From contig CAKUYY010000001.1 in the NCBI GenBank assembly GCA_934717555.1, positions 62,001 to 126,000 on the forward strand: a DNA stretch of 64,000 bases, read 5' to 3'. The stretch's first letter is position 1, and each line of letters begins with the position of its first letter. This DNA is from an uncultured Clostridium sp. GTDB taxonomy: Bacteria; Bacillota; Clostridia; Oscillospirales; Acutalibacteraceae. Under the pieces are notes generated by a model. It was not told where the DNA came from. It saw only the letters and a list, made by a program, of their open reading frames with translations, and did not search any database. Of this stretch, positions 8,251 to 16,164 are shown piece after piece. The translations under genes were made by a program, and so were the position numbers.

Positions 8251-8280
8251 GCATATTCCAGTAAAAACAAGGCAACAATA
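8251..8280 (+). promoter_or_regulatory. Sigma-F-like (forespore) promoter before spoIIQ
   Basis: GCATA (8251-8255), 15 bp, GGCAACAATA (8271-8280) fits the sigma-F consensus GYWTA-N15-GGnnAnAnTW. Caveat: the start of transcription would lie only about 10 nt before the ATG at 8297, so the leader would begin almost at the ribosome-binding site. Confidence 0.45.
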
Positions 8281-8296
8281 TAGGCGAGGTGAAGAT

Positions 8297-9070
8297 ATGA
8301 GCAAGATGCATTTTGAAAAGACCAGAAAAAAAGGTTCCAAAACGTCAAAAGGCTTTTATATAGCGTTGGGCGTATGTTTAATTGCTATCGGTGCGGCAGC
8401 TTGGACTACTTACGATGGGGTGAAAAATTATATGAATCCCGCTCCCATTCAGTCAGGCAGCCCTGCTGCGGACTCTTCCCAGACTGACCAGGAGGCGGGC
8501 AATACCATCAGCGGTATCTTTGCACAATCCTCCCAGGAAGAAGAGAGTTCTCAAGCGGAATCCTCTTCTCAAGACCCAGTTTCTTCCCAGCCAGAAGCGT
8601 CCTCCTCTGAAGCGGTTTCTTCCACTCCCACAGCTTCTGTTGCCAAAACACAAAACGACGACCTGAATATTTACCCAGTAGGTCAGAAAGTGACAAAAGA
8701 ATTTAGTGGGAAAGATCCGATTTATTCCCAGACCCTCAATGATTGGCGGGTGCATGAAGGGGTGGACCTCAGTGCCGAAGAGGGCGAAAAGGTAAAAGCA
8801 GTTTCCGCAGGAACTGTGAAAGATATTTATGAAGACCCTATGCTGGGGACCACGGTAGTTATTACCCATAAAGATTTTGAAGCATACTATTGTGGATTGG
8901 GGAGCAGCACTCTTGTAAAAATAGGGGATACTGTAAAATTGGGACAGGAGATAGGGTCTATCCATGTAGTTCCCAGTGAGAGCGTAGAAGAAAACCATCT
9001 GCATTTTGGCATTAAGAAGAATGATCAGTGGGTAAATCCCTTGGACTTCCTGACTGGGTCGGAAAACTGA
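8297..9070 (+). CDS. spoIIQ: SpoIIQ-like M23 (LytM) endopeptidase
   Basis: Membrane-anchored M23/LytM-domain protein, 257 residues: cytosolic basic tail, one membrane helix (about 22-42), a Ser/Gln/Glu-rich linker (50-120) and a LytM domain (about 150-250). Both zinc motifs, HEGVD and HLHFG, are intact, so it may hydrolyse peptidoglycan, as in clostridial SpoIIQ but unlike the B. subtilis protein. SpoIIQ in the forespore membrane pairs with SpoIIIAH across the septum during engulfment. The assignment rests on architecture, the sigma-F-like promoter and nearness to spoIIID (spoIIQ and spoIIID are neighbours in many clostridia). A general cell-wall M23 enzyme is the alternative. Confidence 0.75.
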   Translation: MSKMHFEKTRKKGSKTSKGFYIALGVCLIAIGAAAWTTYDGVKNYMNPAPIQSGSPAADSSQTDQEAGNTISGIFAQSSQEEESSQAESSSQDPVSSQPEASSSEAVSSTPTASVAKTQNDDLNIYPVGQKVTKEFSGKDPIYSQTLNDWRVHEGVDLSAEEGEKVKAVSAGTVKDIYEDPMLGTTVVITHKDFEAYYCGLGSSTLVKIGDTVKLGQEIGSIHVVPSESVEENHLHFGIKKNDQWVNPLDFLTGSEN

Positions 9071-9175
9071 CGGATGATGCAAAAAACTAACAAGACTTAG
9101 GAGCTCTTGCCCTCGCTATCGTTTCAGGGGCTTAAAAAAGACGGGGAACAAAAAGGTTTTCCTGTCTTTCCAGAT

Positions 9176-9211
9176 AAAAAAGGAGGACGTTTTTCGTCCT
9201 CCTTTTTCTTC
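9176..9211 (+). terminator. Terminator after spoIIQ
   Basis: AAAAAGGAGGACG, loop TTTTT, CGTCCTCCTTTTT. A weaker hairpin (AAGACGGGGA/TTTTCCTGTCTT) lies just before it. Confidence 0.85.
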
Positions 9212-9328
9212 GGATTGGAACTGGAAAAAATAAACAGAAAAGTTCATAGAAAAGACATTTTCTGTTACCATAGCCGCCACAAAGATCTTCTATACTAAAA
9301 ACATCAAAAGAAGAAAGGAGGTGCCCAG

Positions 9329-9769
9329 GTGAGCAAAAGAAAAAAGGCATCCATACTGGTATGTGTGACTGGACAAAGGGACTGTGACCGGTTGATCGTA
9401 GCGGGGAAAAAGCTGGCGGAAAAAGAGAATGTCCCCCTTCAAGTTTTATGTATACAACCGATGAATGACGGATATTGCGCCAAGAGTGACGAAATGGAAT
9501 ATCTTTATCAAGTTACCAAGGATGCCGGGGCCGAAATGACAATATTTTTTCAGGACGATGCACCGGTAATTGCGGCAGGATTTGCAAAGCAGGTAGGGGC
9601 AAAACATATTGTTACAGGGATGCCGGACGGCAGGGCCAATGGGTTTGTACAAACTGTTCATTATCTGATTCCCAAAGTTCCCATTTCCATGGTAGCGGAG
9701 GATTCGACTATATATCACATTTATCCTTCTCTTGCACTTAAGAGAAAAAGCGTTCCCGTAATGGGATAA
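9329..9769 (+). CDS. Universal-stress-protein-like protein (KdpD Usp type)
   Basis: Soluble protein of 146 residues with an alpha/beta UspA-like fold: strand ASILVCVTGQRDCDRLI at the start, strand VPLQVLCIQP, and the C-terminal IVTGMPDGRANGF stretch. It resembles the stand-alone form of the Usp domain of KdpD sensor kinases, common in Ruminococcaceae. The GTG start at 9329 is chosen because AAAGGAGG lies 8 nt upstream. It is monocistronic, with terminators before and after. Role unknown; possibly nucleotide binding. Confidence 0.75.
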   Translation: MSKRKKASILVCVTGQRDCDRLIVAGKKLAEKENVPLQVLCIQPMNDGYCAKSDEMEYLYQVTKDAGAEMTIFFQDDAPVIAAGFAKQVGAKHIVTGMPDGRANGFVQTVHYLIPKVPISMVAEDSTIYHIYPSLALKRKSVPVMG

Positions 9770-9792
9770 TACAATTTGAACTTTCTTTTCTT

Positions 9793-9832
9793 AGGCGGCC
9801 GATGGTTTTACTCCCCCAAAGGCCGCTTTTTG
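9793..9832 (+). terminator. Terminator after Usp-like gene
   Basis: GCGGCC and GGCCGC arms around a 20-nt loop, followed by TTTTT. Confidence 0.6.
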
Positions 9833-9907
9833 CGGAATAATTATTAGGGGCGGAGGGCCCCGCAAGCCTATAGGTCGTAAAATTTTCAAATAGCGTGCTA
9901 GAACGCA

Positions 9908-9961
9908 TAAAAAGGCATTTTCTGATTTTCCTTGTGGGAAATACAGAAGATGCCTTTTTTG
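9908..9961. terminator. Bidirectional terminator downstream of spoIIID
   Basis: AAAAAGGCAT...ATGCCTTTTTT with an inner TTCTG/CAGAA stem; T-runs on both strands. On the minus strand it would end a rebuilt spoIIID transcript. Confidence 0.75.
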
Positions 9962-10042
9962 TCGCTGCTTGTCATGACTGATAGGGTTCTCTGCTGGAAA
10001 AGAAGACTTTCCCCATACAGCATATATCAAAAATTCCTCCGC

Positions 10043-10189
10043 TCAGCGGCGTTCCAGATATTTTTTTCGAGTGGCGAGCCCTCCCCGGATATGGCGCTGG
10101 GCTTTGTTTACTTCTAAAACACTTTTTACTTCCCGGTACAATTGGGGATCTACATACTTCAACCGCTCAGCAACGTCTTTATGTACGGT
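10043..10189 (-). CDS. spoIIID: SpoIIID, C-terminal half of split gene
   Basis: Residues 35-83 of the sporulation regulator SpoIIID, in frame from the att core to TGA at 10043. It reads TVHKDVAERLKYVDPQLYRE, then VKSVLEVNKAQRHIRGGLAT and a basic end (RKKYLERR). It aligns without gaps to B. subtilis SpoIIID from recall (TVHKDLTERLPEINPDLANE...RHLRGGEATKLKYKK), about 10 residues shorter at the end. This half holds the end of the recognition helix and the basic C-terminal DNA-contact region. It has no start codon or ribosome-binding site of its own; upstream the frame runs antisense-free into recombinase coding DNA. The N-terminal half is at 29286-29399, 19 kb away, same strand and phase. Confidence 0.93.
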   Translation of the reverse strand, partial: TVHKDVAERLKYVDPQLYREVKSVLEVNKAQRHIRGGLATRKKYLERR

Positions 10190-11720
10190 TGTCTGTTCGT
10201 GGAACGTTGCCTGCCGGCAATGCCTCTGAAAGCAGGTTAAAATATACATGGATATGCCCGCTTTGATCGACTTCCATCTCCTTAATCATACGGGAGAGCA
10301 GATCATGGGTGATGTTTTCCGTGGAGAGGATGCCCTCCAGATCCTGAAAAGTGTTGTTTAACAAGGAAGAGAAGAGATCGTCGGGCCGAGTGTTTTGCCG
10401 GATAAAAAGGAGTTCCTTCTGTAGCTGCTGGATCGTTTCATTGAGCTCCCGGGTTTTGCCTTTGAGGGTTTCCATATCAATGACCTCATTTTCATACATA
10501 TCGAGATAACGCTGTTTGGAACGGTTGGCCTTGGCCAGGGAGGCAGTCAGATCTTTTTCAGTGAGCGGTTTTTCCCCTCTGGATTGCAGCTGCCTGTTGC
10601 ACTCTGCGGCAATGCGCTTGATAACGCCGGGCCTGTCATCGAGCATGGAAGAGAAATATCCTTGGAGGGATACCAGCAGCTCTTTTTCTTCAATTTTTGT
10701 TTGGTTGGGGCAGTAGTCCACGCCGTTGGCGTTGCGGCCCGCACAGGTCCAATAGGCGACGCTCCCTTTTTGTTTTTTACGTTCTACCCTACGGAAAGAA
10801 GAGCCGCAGCAGCTGCACCGGATCAGTTTGCTGAAAACATGCCGCTGGCTTTGTCGCTGCCCGGTGGCGTGGAAAAGATCCCTATGTTGTTGGAGTATCC
10901 TCTGCGCCCGGTCGAAAAGGTCTTCCCCTACAAGTGCCAGTTCCGGCCGGGTGACAATGGACCAGTCTTCCTGGGGGCGGTTGCTGCGGCGGCTGGTGAG
11001 GAAGTCCTCCACTTCCTGCTTGCCATTGATTACCTTTCCAATATAAAGGGGATTGGAAAGGATACGGGAGACGGCATTTTGGCTCCATCGGCTGCCCCGT
11101 TTGGTCTGTATCCCCATACGGTTCAGTTCGCAGGCAATCCGGTTGGTCCCCATATGTTCCCGGGTATACCAGTAAAAAATTTGGCGCACCACCCGGGATT
11201 CGTCTTCATTGATATGTAAGGTAAAGTATTCCCCCGGGATCTTGTCATAGCCAAATACCAGGTTGGGGACTTTCCCGCGTTCTGCGTTAAGCTTTTTCCC
11301 AAATTTGATACGCTTGCTGGTATTGGCGCTTTCTTCCTGGGCCATGGCGGAAAGGAGGGTAAGCATAAATTCGGAGCTTTCCGAAGTGGTCTGGTCGTAG
11401 TTGACAAAGAGTACCTTGATACCAAAGGATTTGAGCTTCCGGATACTTGTGAGAAAATCCAGGGTGTTTCTGGCCAGACGGGAGACGTCCTTGATCAGGA
11501 CAAGATCATACTGTTGCTGCATAGCGTCTGAGAGCATCCGTAAAAGCTGGGTGCGGTTTTTCATTTTGGTTCCGCTCTTTCCTTCATCGGCATAAATATG
11601 GATCAAGCAATACCCATTTTTTTCCGCATAGTCTGAAAAAAATTGCTGTTGGGCCTCCAGGCTGTCCAACTGTTCCTCTTTGTTGGTGGAGACACGGCAA
11701 TAAGCGACGGCCCGTATCAT
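10179..11720 (-). CDS. Large serine recombinase (SpoIVCA-like)
   Basis: Serine-family site-specific recombinase of 513 residues. The ATG at 11720 follows AAAGGGG; the frame runs on to 11864 without a site. Resolvase domain (1-150) with the nucleophile Ser in YCRVSTNKEEQ and the Arg of DVSRLARNTLD; recombinase domain (about 165-270, GTNRIACELNRMGIQTKRGS); zinc beta-ribbon CSCCGSS...YWTCAGR...YCPNQ (about 300-350); then a coiled coil. Length and layout match skin SpoIVCA and Tn/ICE integrases. Its TAA stop uses two bases of flanking spoIIID DNA, so the gene ends exactly at att. Expected role: excision of the element to rebuild spoIIID. No sigma-E promoter was found upstream. Confidence 0.94.
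   Translation of the reverse strand: MIRAVAYCRVSTNKEEQLDSLEAQQQFFSDYAEKNGYCLIHIYADEGKSGTKMKNRTQLLRMLSDAMQQQYDLVLIKDVSRLARNTLDFLTSIRKLKSFGIKVLFVNYDQTTSESSEFMLTLLSAMAQEESANTSKRIKFGKKLNAERGKVPNLVFGYDKIPGEYFTLHINEDESRVVRQIFYWYTREHMGTNRIACELNRMGIQTKRGSRWSQNAVSRILSNPLYIGKVINGKQEVEDFLTSRRSNRPQEDWSIVTRPELALVGEDLFDRAQRILQQHRDLFHATGQRQSQRHVFSKLIRCSCCGSSFRRVERKKQKGSVAYWTCAGRNANGVDYCPNQTKIEEKELLVSLQGYFSSMLDDRPGVIKRIAAECNRQLQSRGEKPLTEKDLTASLAKANRSKQRYLDMYENEVIDMETLKGKTRELNETIQQLQKELLFIRQNTRPDDLFSSLLNNTFQDLEGILSTENITHDLLSRMIKEMEVDQSGHIHVYFNLLSEALPAGNVPRTDNRT
10180..10189. repeat. att core, left copy
   Basis: TATGTACGGT, identical to 29285-29294 in direct orientation. It sits inside the SpoIIID recognition-helix codons (Thr-Val-His). 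Left of it is spoIIID coding sequence; right of it is the recombinase 3' end. Confidence 0.88.
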
Positions 11721-11787
11721 ATGAAATCCCCTTTCTTTTATTATAACAGAATATTCTTTTGCAAAAGGTTGCTTTTTTAGATAAACA

Positions 11788-11820
11788 CGAGGGAACCCTT
11801 TCCCAAAGGGTTCCCTCGTA
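11788..11820. terminator. Perfect hairpin upstream of recombinase
   Basis: CGAGGGAACCCTTT, loop CCC, AAAGGGTTCCCTCG. It lies between the small ORF and the recombinase on the minus strand; followed there by TTTATC and TTTTTTAG it may attenuate read-through into the recombinase. Confidence 0.55.
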
Positions 11821-11903
11821 CAGTAGAGCAGGATAAAAGCAGCTTTATAATAAACGGTTAGCAAGCCCCCTTGTGTGATAGTGATCTTGTTCCCTTTTTG
11901 TGT

Positions 11904-12113
11904 TCAACGGGTATTGAAATTATTTTGAAAAAAATGGGCTTGTCCTTCCGCTATACAACGGCTGATCCGCTCACAAACGCCGTTGCCCAGTGCCTTGATC
12001 AGACAATCCCTTACCTGCCCGGGGGGGTTGGGATCGTGGAATGAGATGGAGAGGTTGTTTTTTTCCAAAACAGAGATCCCCCTTTCTTGATACAGTTTTT
12101 CTATCGTAAACAT
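11904..12113 (-). CDS. Small protein beside recombinase, possible directionality factor
   Basis: Open frame of 69 residues on the recombinase strand, not recognised as a known family. It reads as plausible protein (IEKLYQERGISVLEKNNLSI; CLIKALGNGVCERISRCI). The ATG at 12113 lacks a ribosome-binding site; a TTG at 12068 has AAAGGGGG nine bases upstream and would give 54 residues. Serine recombinases need a small recombination directionality factor to switch to excision, and such genes are often adjacent (SprB in SP-beta is of similar size). Position is the only support for that role. Confidence 0.4.
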   Translation of the reverse strand: MFTIEKLYQERGISVLEKNNLSISFHDPNPPGQVRDCLIKALGNGVCERISRCIAEGQAHFFQNNFNTR

Positions 12114-12381
12114 ATGAGGGGAAGAAAAACCTTATGACACTTGTCCTCTGTATGATTCCAGCAGACCAGGAGAAGACAAAAAATCTCAAAAATAATGCCT
12201 GAAAAATAAAGCGGAAATAAAAAAACCGCTATTTGGCTTTAGAGAAATTAGAAAGGAGCAGGAATAAAGAAGGAAAAAAGGAGAGGAAAACGCCTTTCTG
12301 ACCTGTTGTTGTCTATTTTCCTTAAACTGCAATATCTGGAAATTAAATTCTGTGGAACAATGCTGAAAAAGGGAGAAGTCG
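12114..12381. other. Spacer between divergent units, no gene recognised
   Basis: AT-rich spacer between the small ORF (minus) and the capsule operon (plus). A CATACAGA box (12154-12147, minus) resembles a sigma-E -10 element but has no matching -35 sequence. Confidence 0.4.
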
Positions 12382-12410
12382 TTGACTTGCGATAGGGAAA
12401 AAATTATAAT
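12382..12410 (+). promoter_or_regulatory. Sigma-A promoter of the polysaccharide operon
   Basis: TTGACT (12382-12387), 17 bp, TATAAT (12405-12410). This is a strong vegetative promoter inside the element, about 100 nt before the first gene. No other clear promoter lies between the operon genes, most of which overlap. Confidence 0.85.
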
Positions 12411-12515
12411 AAATGTCATAAAAGATGGTTTTATAAGGAAAAAAGGATCCTTTAGCAGAAGGCCTATCATAAAAAATTTGTGGGTATAGAAGTGTTAGCG
12501 GCGGGGGGAGACATT

Positions 12516-13160
12516 ATGTATAAGAACATAAAAAGGTTGATGGATATCATTTTGTCTATTATTGGTATCGTGATCTGTGCCGTTCCGATGTTGATTGTAG
12601 CGGTTATCATCAAATTGGATTCCCCAGGCCCTGTTTTTTTTCGGCAGGCCAGGCTGGGGCTGCATGGCAAAGAGTTCAAAATCCTGAAATTTAGATCTAT
12701 GTGCGTCAATGCTGAGTTTACGGGAAGCGGCGTATATTCGGGCAAATCGGATTCCCGCGTCACACGGGTAGGAAAGATTATCCGGGCCACCAGTATTGAT
12801 GAAATCCCGCAGTTATTTAACGTGCTGTCCGGTTCCATGTCCTTTATCGGTCCCCGGCCCCCTCTCACCTATCATCCATGGCCTATTGAGGAGTATACGG
12901 AAGAACAGCGAAAAATGTTTGAAGTTCGCCCGGGCATTACCGGCTGGGCCCAGGTAAACGGAAGAAAAACGGTGGAATGGAACAAGAGGATTGAGCTGAA
13001 TGTCTGGTATGTGGAGCATCTGTCGTTTCTGCTGGATATGAAGATTTTCTTTTTATCCATTGCTAAAGTGCTTACCAACGCTGATAACGCGAATACGGAA
13101 TCAACCACGTCGAACCGACAGGAAAATCCTGTCCAGGCGGAAACAGTAGAGAAAAAATAA
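12516..13160 (+). CDS. Undecaprenyl-phosphate sugar phosphotransferase (priming)
   Basis: Initiating (priming) sugar-1-phosphate transferase of the bacterial sugar transferase family, 214 residues, monotopic in the inner membrane. It transfers a sugar phosphate from UDP-sugar to undecaprenyl phosphate, starting each repeat unit. Seen: N-terminal hydrophobic helix (KRLMDIILSIIGIVICAVPM), KLDSPGPVFFRQARLG, FKILKFRSM, and DEIPQLFNVLSGSMSFIGPR with the family Asp-Glu pair. It is the short form, without the N-terminal helices of WbaP. The ATG at 12516 follows GGGGGGAG; a GTG at 12480 is open but lacks a site. First gene of the operon. Confidence 0.92.
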   Translation: MYKNIKRLMDIILSIIGIVICAVPMLIVAVIIKLDSPGPVFFRQARLGLHGKEFKILKFRSMCVNAEFTGSGVYSGKSDSRVTRVGKIIRATSIDEIPQLFNVLSGSMSFIGPRPPLTYHPWPIEEYTEEQRKMFEVRPGITGWAQVNGRKTVEWNKRIELNVWYVEHLSFLLDMKIFFLSIAKVLTNADNANTESTTSNRQENPVQAETVEKK

Positions 13161-13176
13161 GGGGTAATGGGAATTC

Positions 13177-14013
13177 ATGGCACTAAAATTAATGTATATC
13201 ACCAATGATCCCGCGGTTGCGCAAATTGCGGAGTCGGCCGGGGTAGACCGTATCTTTTTGGATATGGAGTATATCGGGAAAGGCGAACGGCAAAAGGGGA
13301 TGGATACTGTACAGCTCCATCATACGGTAGAAGATGTGCGCGGGATACGTGGAGCCATCCAGTACGCCGAGTTGCTTGTCCGGGTAAACCCGATCCATGA
13401 AGCCTCCAGCGAATATGAATCGTCAAAAGAAGAGGTTGACGCCGTGATACAGGCGGGGGCTGACCTTGTTATGCTTCCCTACTTTAAGACAGTGGGGGAA
13501 GTGGAGAAATTTTTACAGTATGTTGGAGGCCGGGCCAAAACCATGCTGTTGTTTGAAACCGTGGATTCCGTGCGCCTAGTGGATGAGATCCTGGAATTAC
13601 CAGGAATTGATGAGGTTTTTATCGGGTTAAACGATTTGAGCCTGGGCTATCAGAAAAAGTTTATGTTTGAACTGCTGGCGGACGGCACTGTGGAACGGCT
13701 GTGCCGTAAGTTTCAAGCGAAGGACATCCCCTATGGATTTGGCGGTATCGCCGCTTTGAGCAAAGGCATGCTTCCCGCTGAGAAAGTTATTATTGAACAT
13801 TATCGGTTGGGTTCCACCTGCGCTATCCTGTCCAGGAGCTTTTGCAATACCAATCAAATCACCCATATGGGAATCATCAGCAATACTTTTGTAAACGGAA
13901 TCCGGGAGATTCGGGCGTTTGAACGTAATGTCCAGCAATACAGCGATTTCTTTATCAATAATCATGCGGAAATGGTAGCAGATGTGAAAAAGATTGTGAG
14001 TGAAATAATTTGA
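13177..14013 (+). CDS. HpcH/HpaI-type aldolase
   Basis: TIM-barrel protein of the HpcH/HpaI aldolase/citrate lyase family, 278 residues, cytosolic. Class II members make or split 4-hydroxy-2-oxo acids from pyruvate and an aldehyde with a divalent metal. Seen: Arg of LLVRVNP, metal-ligand Glu of LLFETVDS, and GLNDLSLGY with the Asp ligand. The usual catalytic-loop His (EH after the first strand) reads FLDMEYIGKG here, so chemistry may differ. The last residues overlap the next gene, a D-2-hydroxyacid dehydrogenase. The two probably make an acidic or hydroxy-acid building block or decoration of the polysaccharide. Confidence 0.85.
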   Translation: MALKLMYITNDPAVAQIAESAGVDRIFLDMEYIGKGERQKGMDTVQLHHTVEDVRGIRGAIQYAELLVRVNPIHEASSEYESSKEEVDAVIQAGADLVMLPYFKTVGEVEKFLQYVGGRAKTMLLFETVDSVRLVDEILELPGIDEVFIGLNDLSLGYQKKFMFELLADGTVERLCRKFQAKDIPYGFGGIAALSKGMLPAEKVIIEHYRLGSTCAILSRSFCNTNQITHMGIISNTFVNGIREIRAFERNVQQYSDFFINNHAEMVADVKKIVSEII

Positions 14014-14945
14014 ATTTGCTTATCACAGGGGCGTTTCCTTGCTCAGGACAGGAGATTGACAGACTGGAAAAACTGGGTTATTCCGTCCGCATCCTTGTGG
14101 ACGAAACCATTCCCATGGCTAGCCAGGGCTTGGAGCCTTCTTGGGTGGAAGGGATTATTTGTAATTCCTTCTTTTTGCATAATCAGATCGAGGATCTGGA
14201 TCATTTGCGATGGATTCAGTTGACCAGCGCCGGATATGACCGGGTTCCCGTTGATTATATCAGGGAACATCACATCAAACTGCTCAATGCAAAAGATGTG
14301 TATTCCATTCCTATGGCGGAATTTGCCCTTTGCGGCGTATTGGAACTTTATAAAAAAAGCCGGTTTTTTGCAGAAAACCAGGTAAATCAGACGTGGAAAA
14401 AACATCGAGGCCTATTGGAGCTATTTGGTAGAACGGTTTGCATTGTCGGATGCGGGAACGTTGGACGGGAATGCGCGAAACGATTCGGCGCGTTCGGATG
14501 CCGTGTCATAGGGGTGGATCTCAATCCGTTGGATAATCCGTACTTTTCTACCGTTGGCGGTATCCATGAACTCGATGATTTCTTATATATGGCTGATATT
14601 GTGGTTCTTACGCTGCCTCTTACCAGGGAGACATACCACCTTTTTGACCACCGGCGGTTGGGCCGGTTAAAAAAGGACGCTGTCCTTGTGAATATCGCCC
14701 GGGGCCCTATTGTGGACCAAGAGGTTTTGACTGAGAAACTGCAAGCGGGTGAAATCGGCGGGGCGGTTTTGGACGTTTTTGAACAGGAGCCCCTGGAAGA
14801 GAGTTCGCCTTTATGGTCCATGGAACAGGTGGTCGTGACGCCCCATAACTCCTTTGTGGGGGAAGGCAACCATAGGAGGCTTTGGAATTTGGTTTATCAT
14901 AATCTGGAACAATGGAGAGAGGATTCAAAGGATGGACGGGCATAA
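14010..14945 (+). CDS. D-2-hydroxyacid dehydrogenase
   Basis: NAD(P)-dependent dehydrogenase of the D-isomer 2-hydroxyacid family, 311 residues. Rossmann motif GCGNVGRECAKRFGAFGCRV with Asp after the second strand (VIGVD) suggests NAD. Catalytic triad residues are visible: Arg in NIARGPIVD, Glu in VFEQEPLEE, His in VTPHNSF. It interconverts 2-oxo and D-2-hydroxy acids. It starts with TTG at 14010, overlapping the aldolase stop (TTGA), so it is translationally coupled; the aldolase product would be a 2-oxo acid, a plausible substrate. Confidence 0.88.
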   Translation: MNLLITGAFPCSGQEIDRLEKLGYSVRILVDETIPMASQGLEPSWVEGIICNSFFLHNQIEDLDHLRWIQLTSAGYDRVPVDYIREHHIKLLNAKDVYSIPMAEFALCGVLELYKKSRFFAENQVNQTWKKHRGLLELFGRTVCIVGCGNVGRECAKRFGAFGCRVIGVDLNPLDNPYFSTVGGIHELDDFLYMADIVVLTLPLTRETYHLFDHRRLGRLKKDAVLVNIARGPIVDQEVLTEKLQAGEIGGAVLDVFEQEPLEESSPLWSMEQVVVTPHNSFVGEGNHRRLWNLVYHNLEQWREDSKDGRA

Positions 14946-16164
14946 GAAAGATATTTTGCTGATCGCCAACTATTGGCACTTTGAAGAAGAAAAAGCAAGC
15001 AGCCGGTATCGGTCTTTTGCGGATATTTTATGTCGGTATTATGATCTGGAGGTGGTGACGTCCACCTTCTGCCACCTGAAAAAACAGCAAAGGGACCCGG
15101 AGACGCTCAACCTTTCCGCCCTTCCCTATCGGATGACCCTGCAATACGAAAAGGGATACGCCAAGAATATTTGCCTAAGGCGGATTTCCAGTTACCGCCA
15201 ATTTGGTAGAAATGTATACCGGTACCTGCAAAAACGGAAAAAACCGGATTTGATCATTGTGTCTGTCCCGTCCCTGACCGTGGCCGATTACGTCACCAAA
15301 TATGGCAAAGATCATGGCGTCCCGGTGATTGTGGATATCCAGGACCTTTGGCCGGAGGCGTTCAAAATGGCGCTGCGTATCCCTGTTGTTTCCGATCTGT
15401 TATTTTTCCCGATGCTCAAACAGGCTAACCGCATTTATCGCCGGGCCAGTGAGATTATGGCGGTGTCGGATACCTATGTAGCCAGAGGGAAACAGCACAA
15501 CACGCAGTGCCGCGGGCTGAGCATATATATCGGGACAGACAGCCAATTGGTACAGGAAAAAATGCAGGGGTGCTCCGTTTCCAAAGACCCCGGTGAATTT
15601 TGGATCGGTTATGTAGGAGCGCTGGGGCATAGTTACGATATCAAAACGGTGATTCTAGCGGTAAAAGAATTAGAGAAAGCCGGATATTCCAACATTGTGC
15701 TTAAAGTGATGGGGGAAGGCGTTTTGCGGGAGGAGTTTGAACGCTTTGCCGCGGAAGTAGGCGCGAACTGTGACTTTACCGGTCTTTTGGAATATGGCCT
15801 GATGATGAAGACATTGACGCAGTGCGATGTTGCGGTGAATCCCATTGTAGGACAGTCTGTGGCGTCCATTATCAATAAAGTGTCCGATTACGCGGCGGCG
15901 GGGGTTCCCGTGGTCAATACCCAGAACAGCCCGGAATACAGGGCGCTGCTGGAACAATACGAGGCTGGTATCAATGTGAAAAATGGGGATGTCCAGGGGG
16001 TAGCAGATGCCCTGCGCCAGCTGTATGAGGACGAAAATTTGCGCAAAGCCATGAGCGGCCACGCCAAGGCTATGTTTACGGAGAAATTTGACAGAGGGAC
16101 GAACTATATAAAACTGGTGCATACCATAGAAGGGTTGTTGGGCGAGAGTGGAAAACAAGGTTAA
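14932..16164 (+). CDS. Glycosyltransferase, GT4 type
   Basis: GT-B fold glycosyltransferase, 410 residues, of the GT4 family (WbuB-like). The ATG at 14932 follows AGAGGATTCAAAGG; the frame is open from 14854 without a site. Seen: N-terminal ANYWHFEEEKASSRYRSF loop, VDIQDLWPEAFK strand-loop found in WbuB-like enzymes, FWIGYVGALGHSYD at the domain junction, and GVPVVNTQNSPEYRALLE with the E-x7-E type nucleotide-binding motif. Adds a sugar to the lipid-linked repeat unit at the cytosolic face. It overlaps both neighbours by 14-17 bp. Confidence 0.88.
   Translation: MDGHKKDILLIANYWHFEEEKASSRYRSFADILCRYYDLEVVTSTFCHLKKQQRDPETLNLSALPYRMTLQYEKGYAKNICLRRISSYRQFGRNVYRYLQKRKKPDLIIVSVPSLTVADYVTKYGKDHGVPVIVDIQDLWPEAFKMALRIPVVSDLLFFPMLKQANRIYRRASEIMAVSDTYVARGKQHNTQCRGLSIYIGTDSQLVQEKMQGCSVSKDPGEFWIGYVGALGHSYDIKTVILAVKELEKAGYSNIVLKVMGEGVLREEFERFAAEVGANCDFTGLLEYGLMMKTLTQCDVAVNPIVGQSVASIINKVSDYAAAGVPVVNTQNSPEYRALLEQYEAGINVKNGDVQGVADALRQLYEDENLRKAMSGHAKAMFTEKFDRGTNYIKLVHTIEGLLGESGKQG

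Noticed and set aside
10043..10249. The minus-strand ORF 10043-10249 as an independent small gene
   Set aside because: Its first 20 codons are recombinase coding DNA read in another frame, without a ribosome-binding site; the part from 10189 on is the C-terminal half of SpoIIID.
12147..12154. CATACAGA on the minus strand as a sigma-E promoter for the recombinase
   Set aside because: The -10 box resembles sigma-E, but no KMATATT sequence lies 14-15 bp upstream. A GAATATT at 11755-11749 likewise lacks a -10 partner. Timing of the recombinase cannot be read from the sequence.
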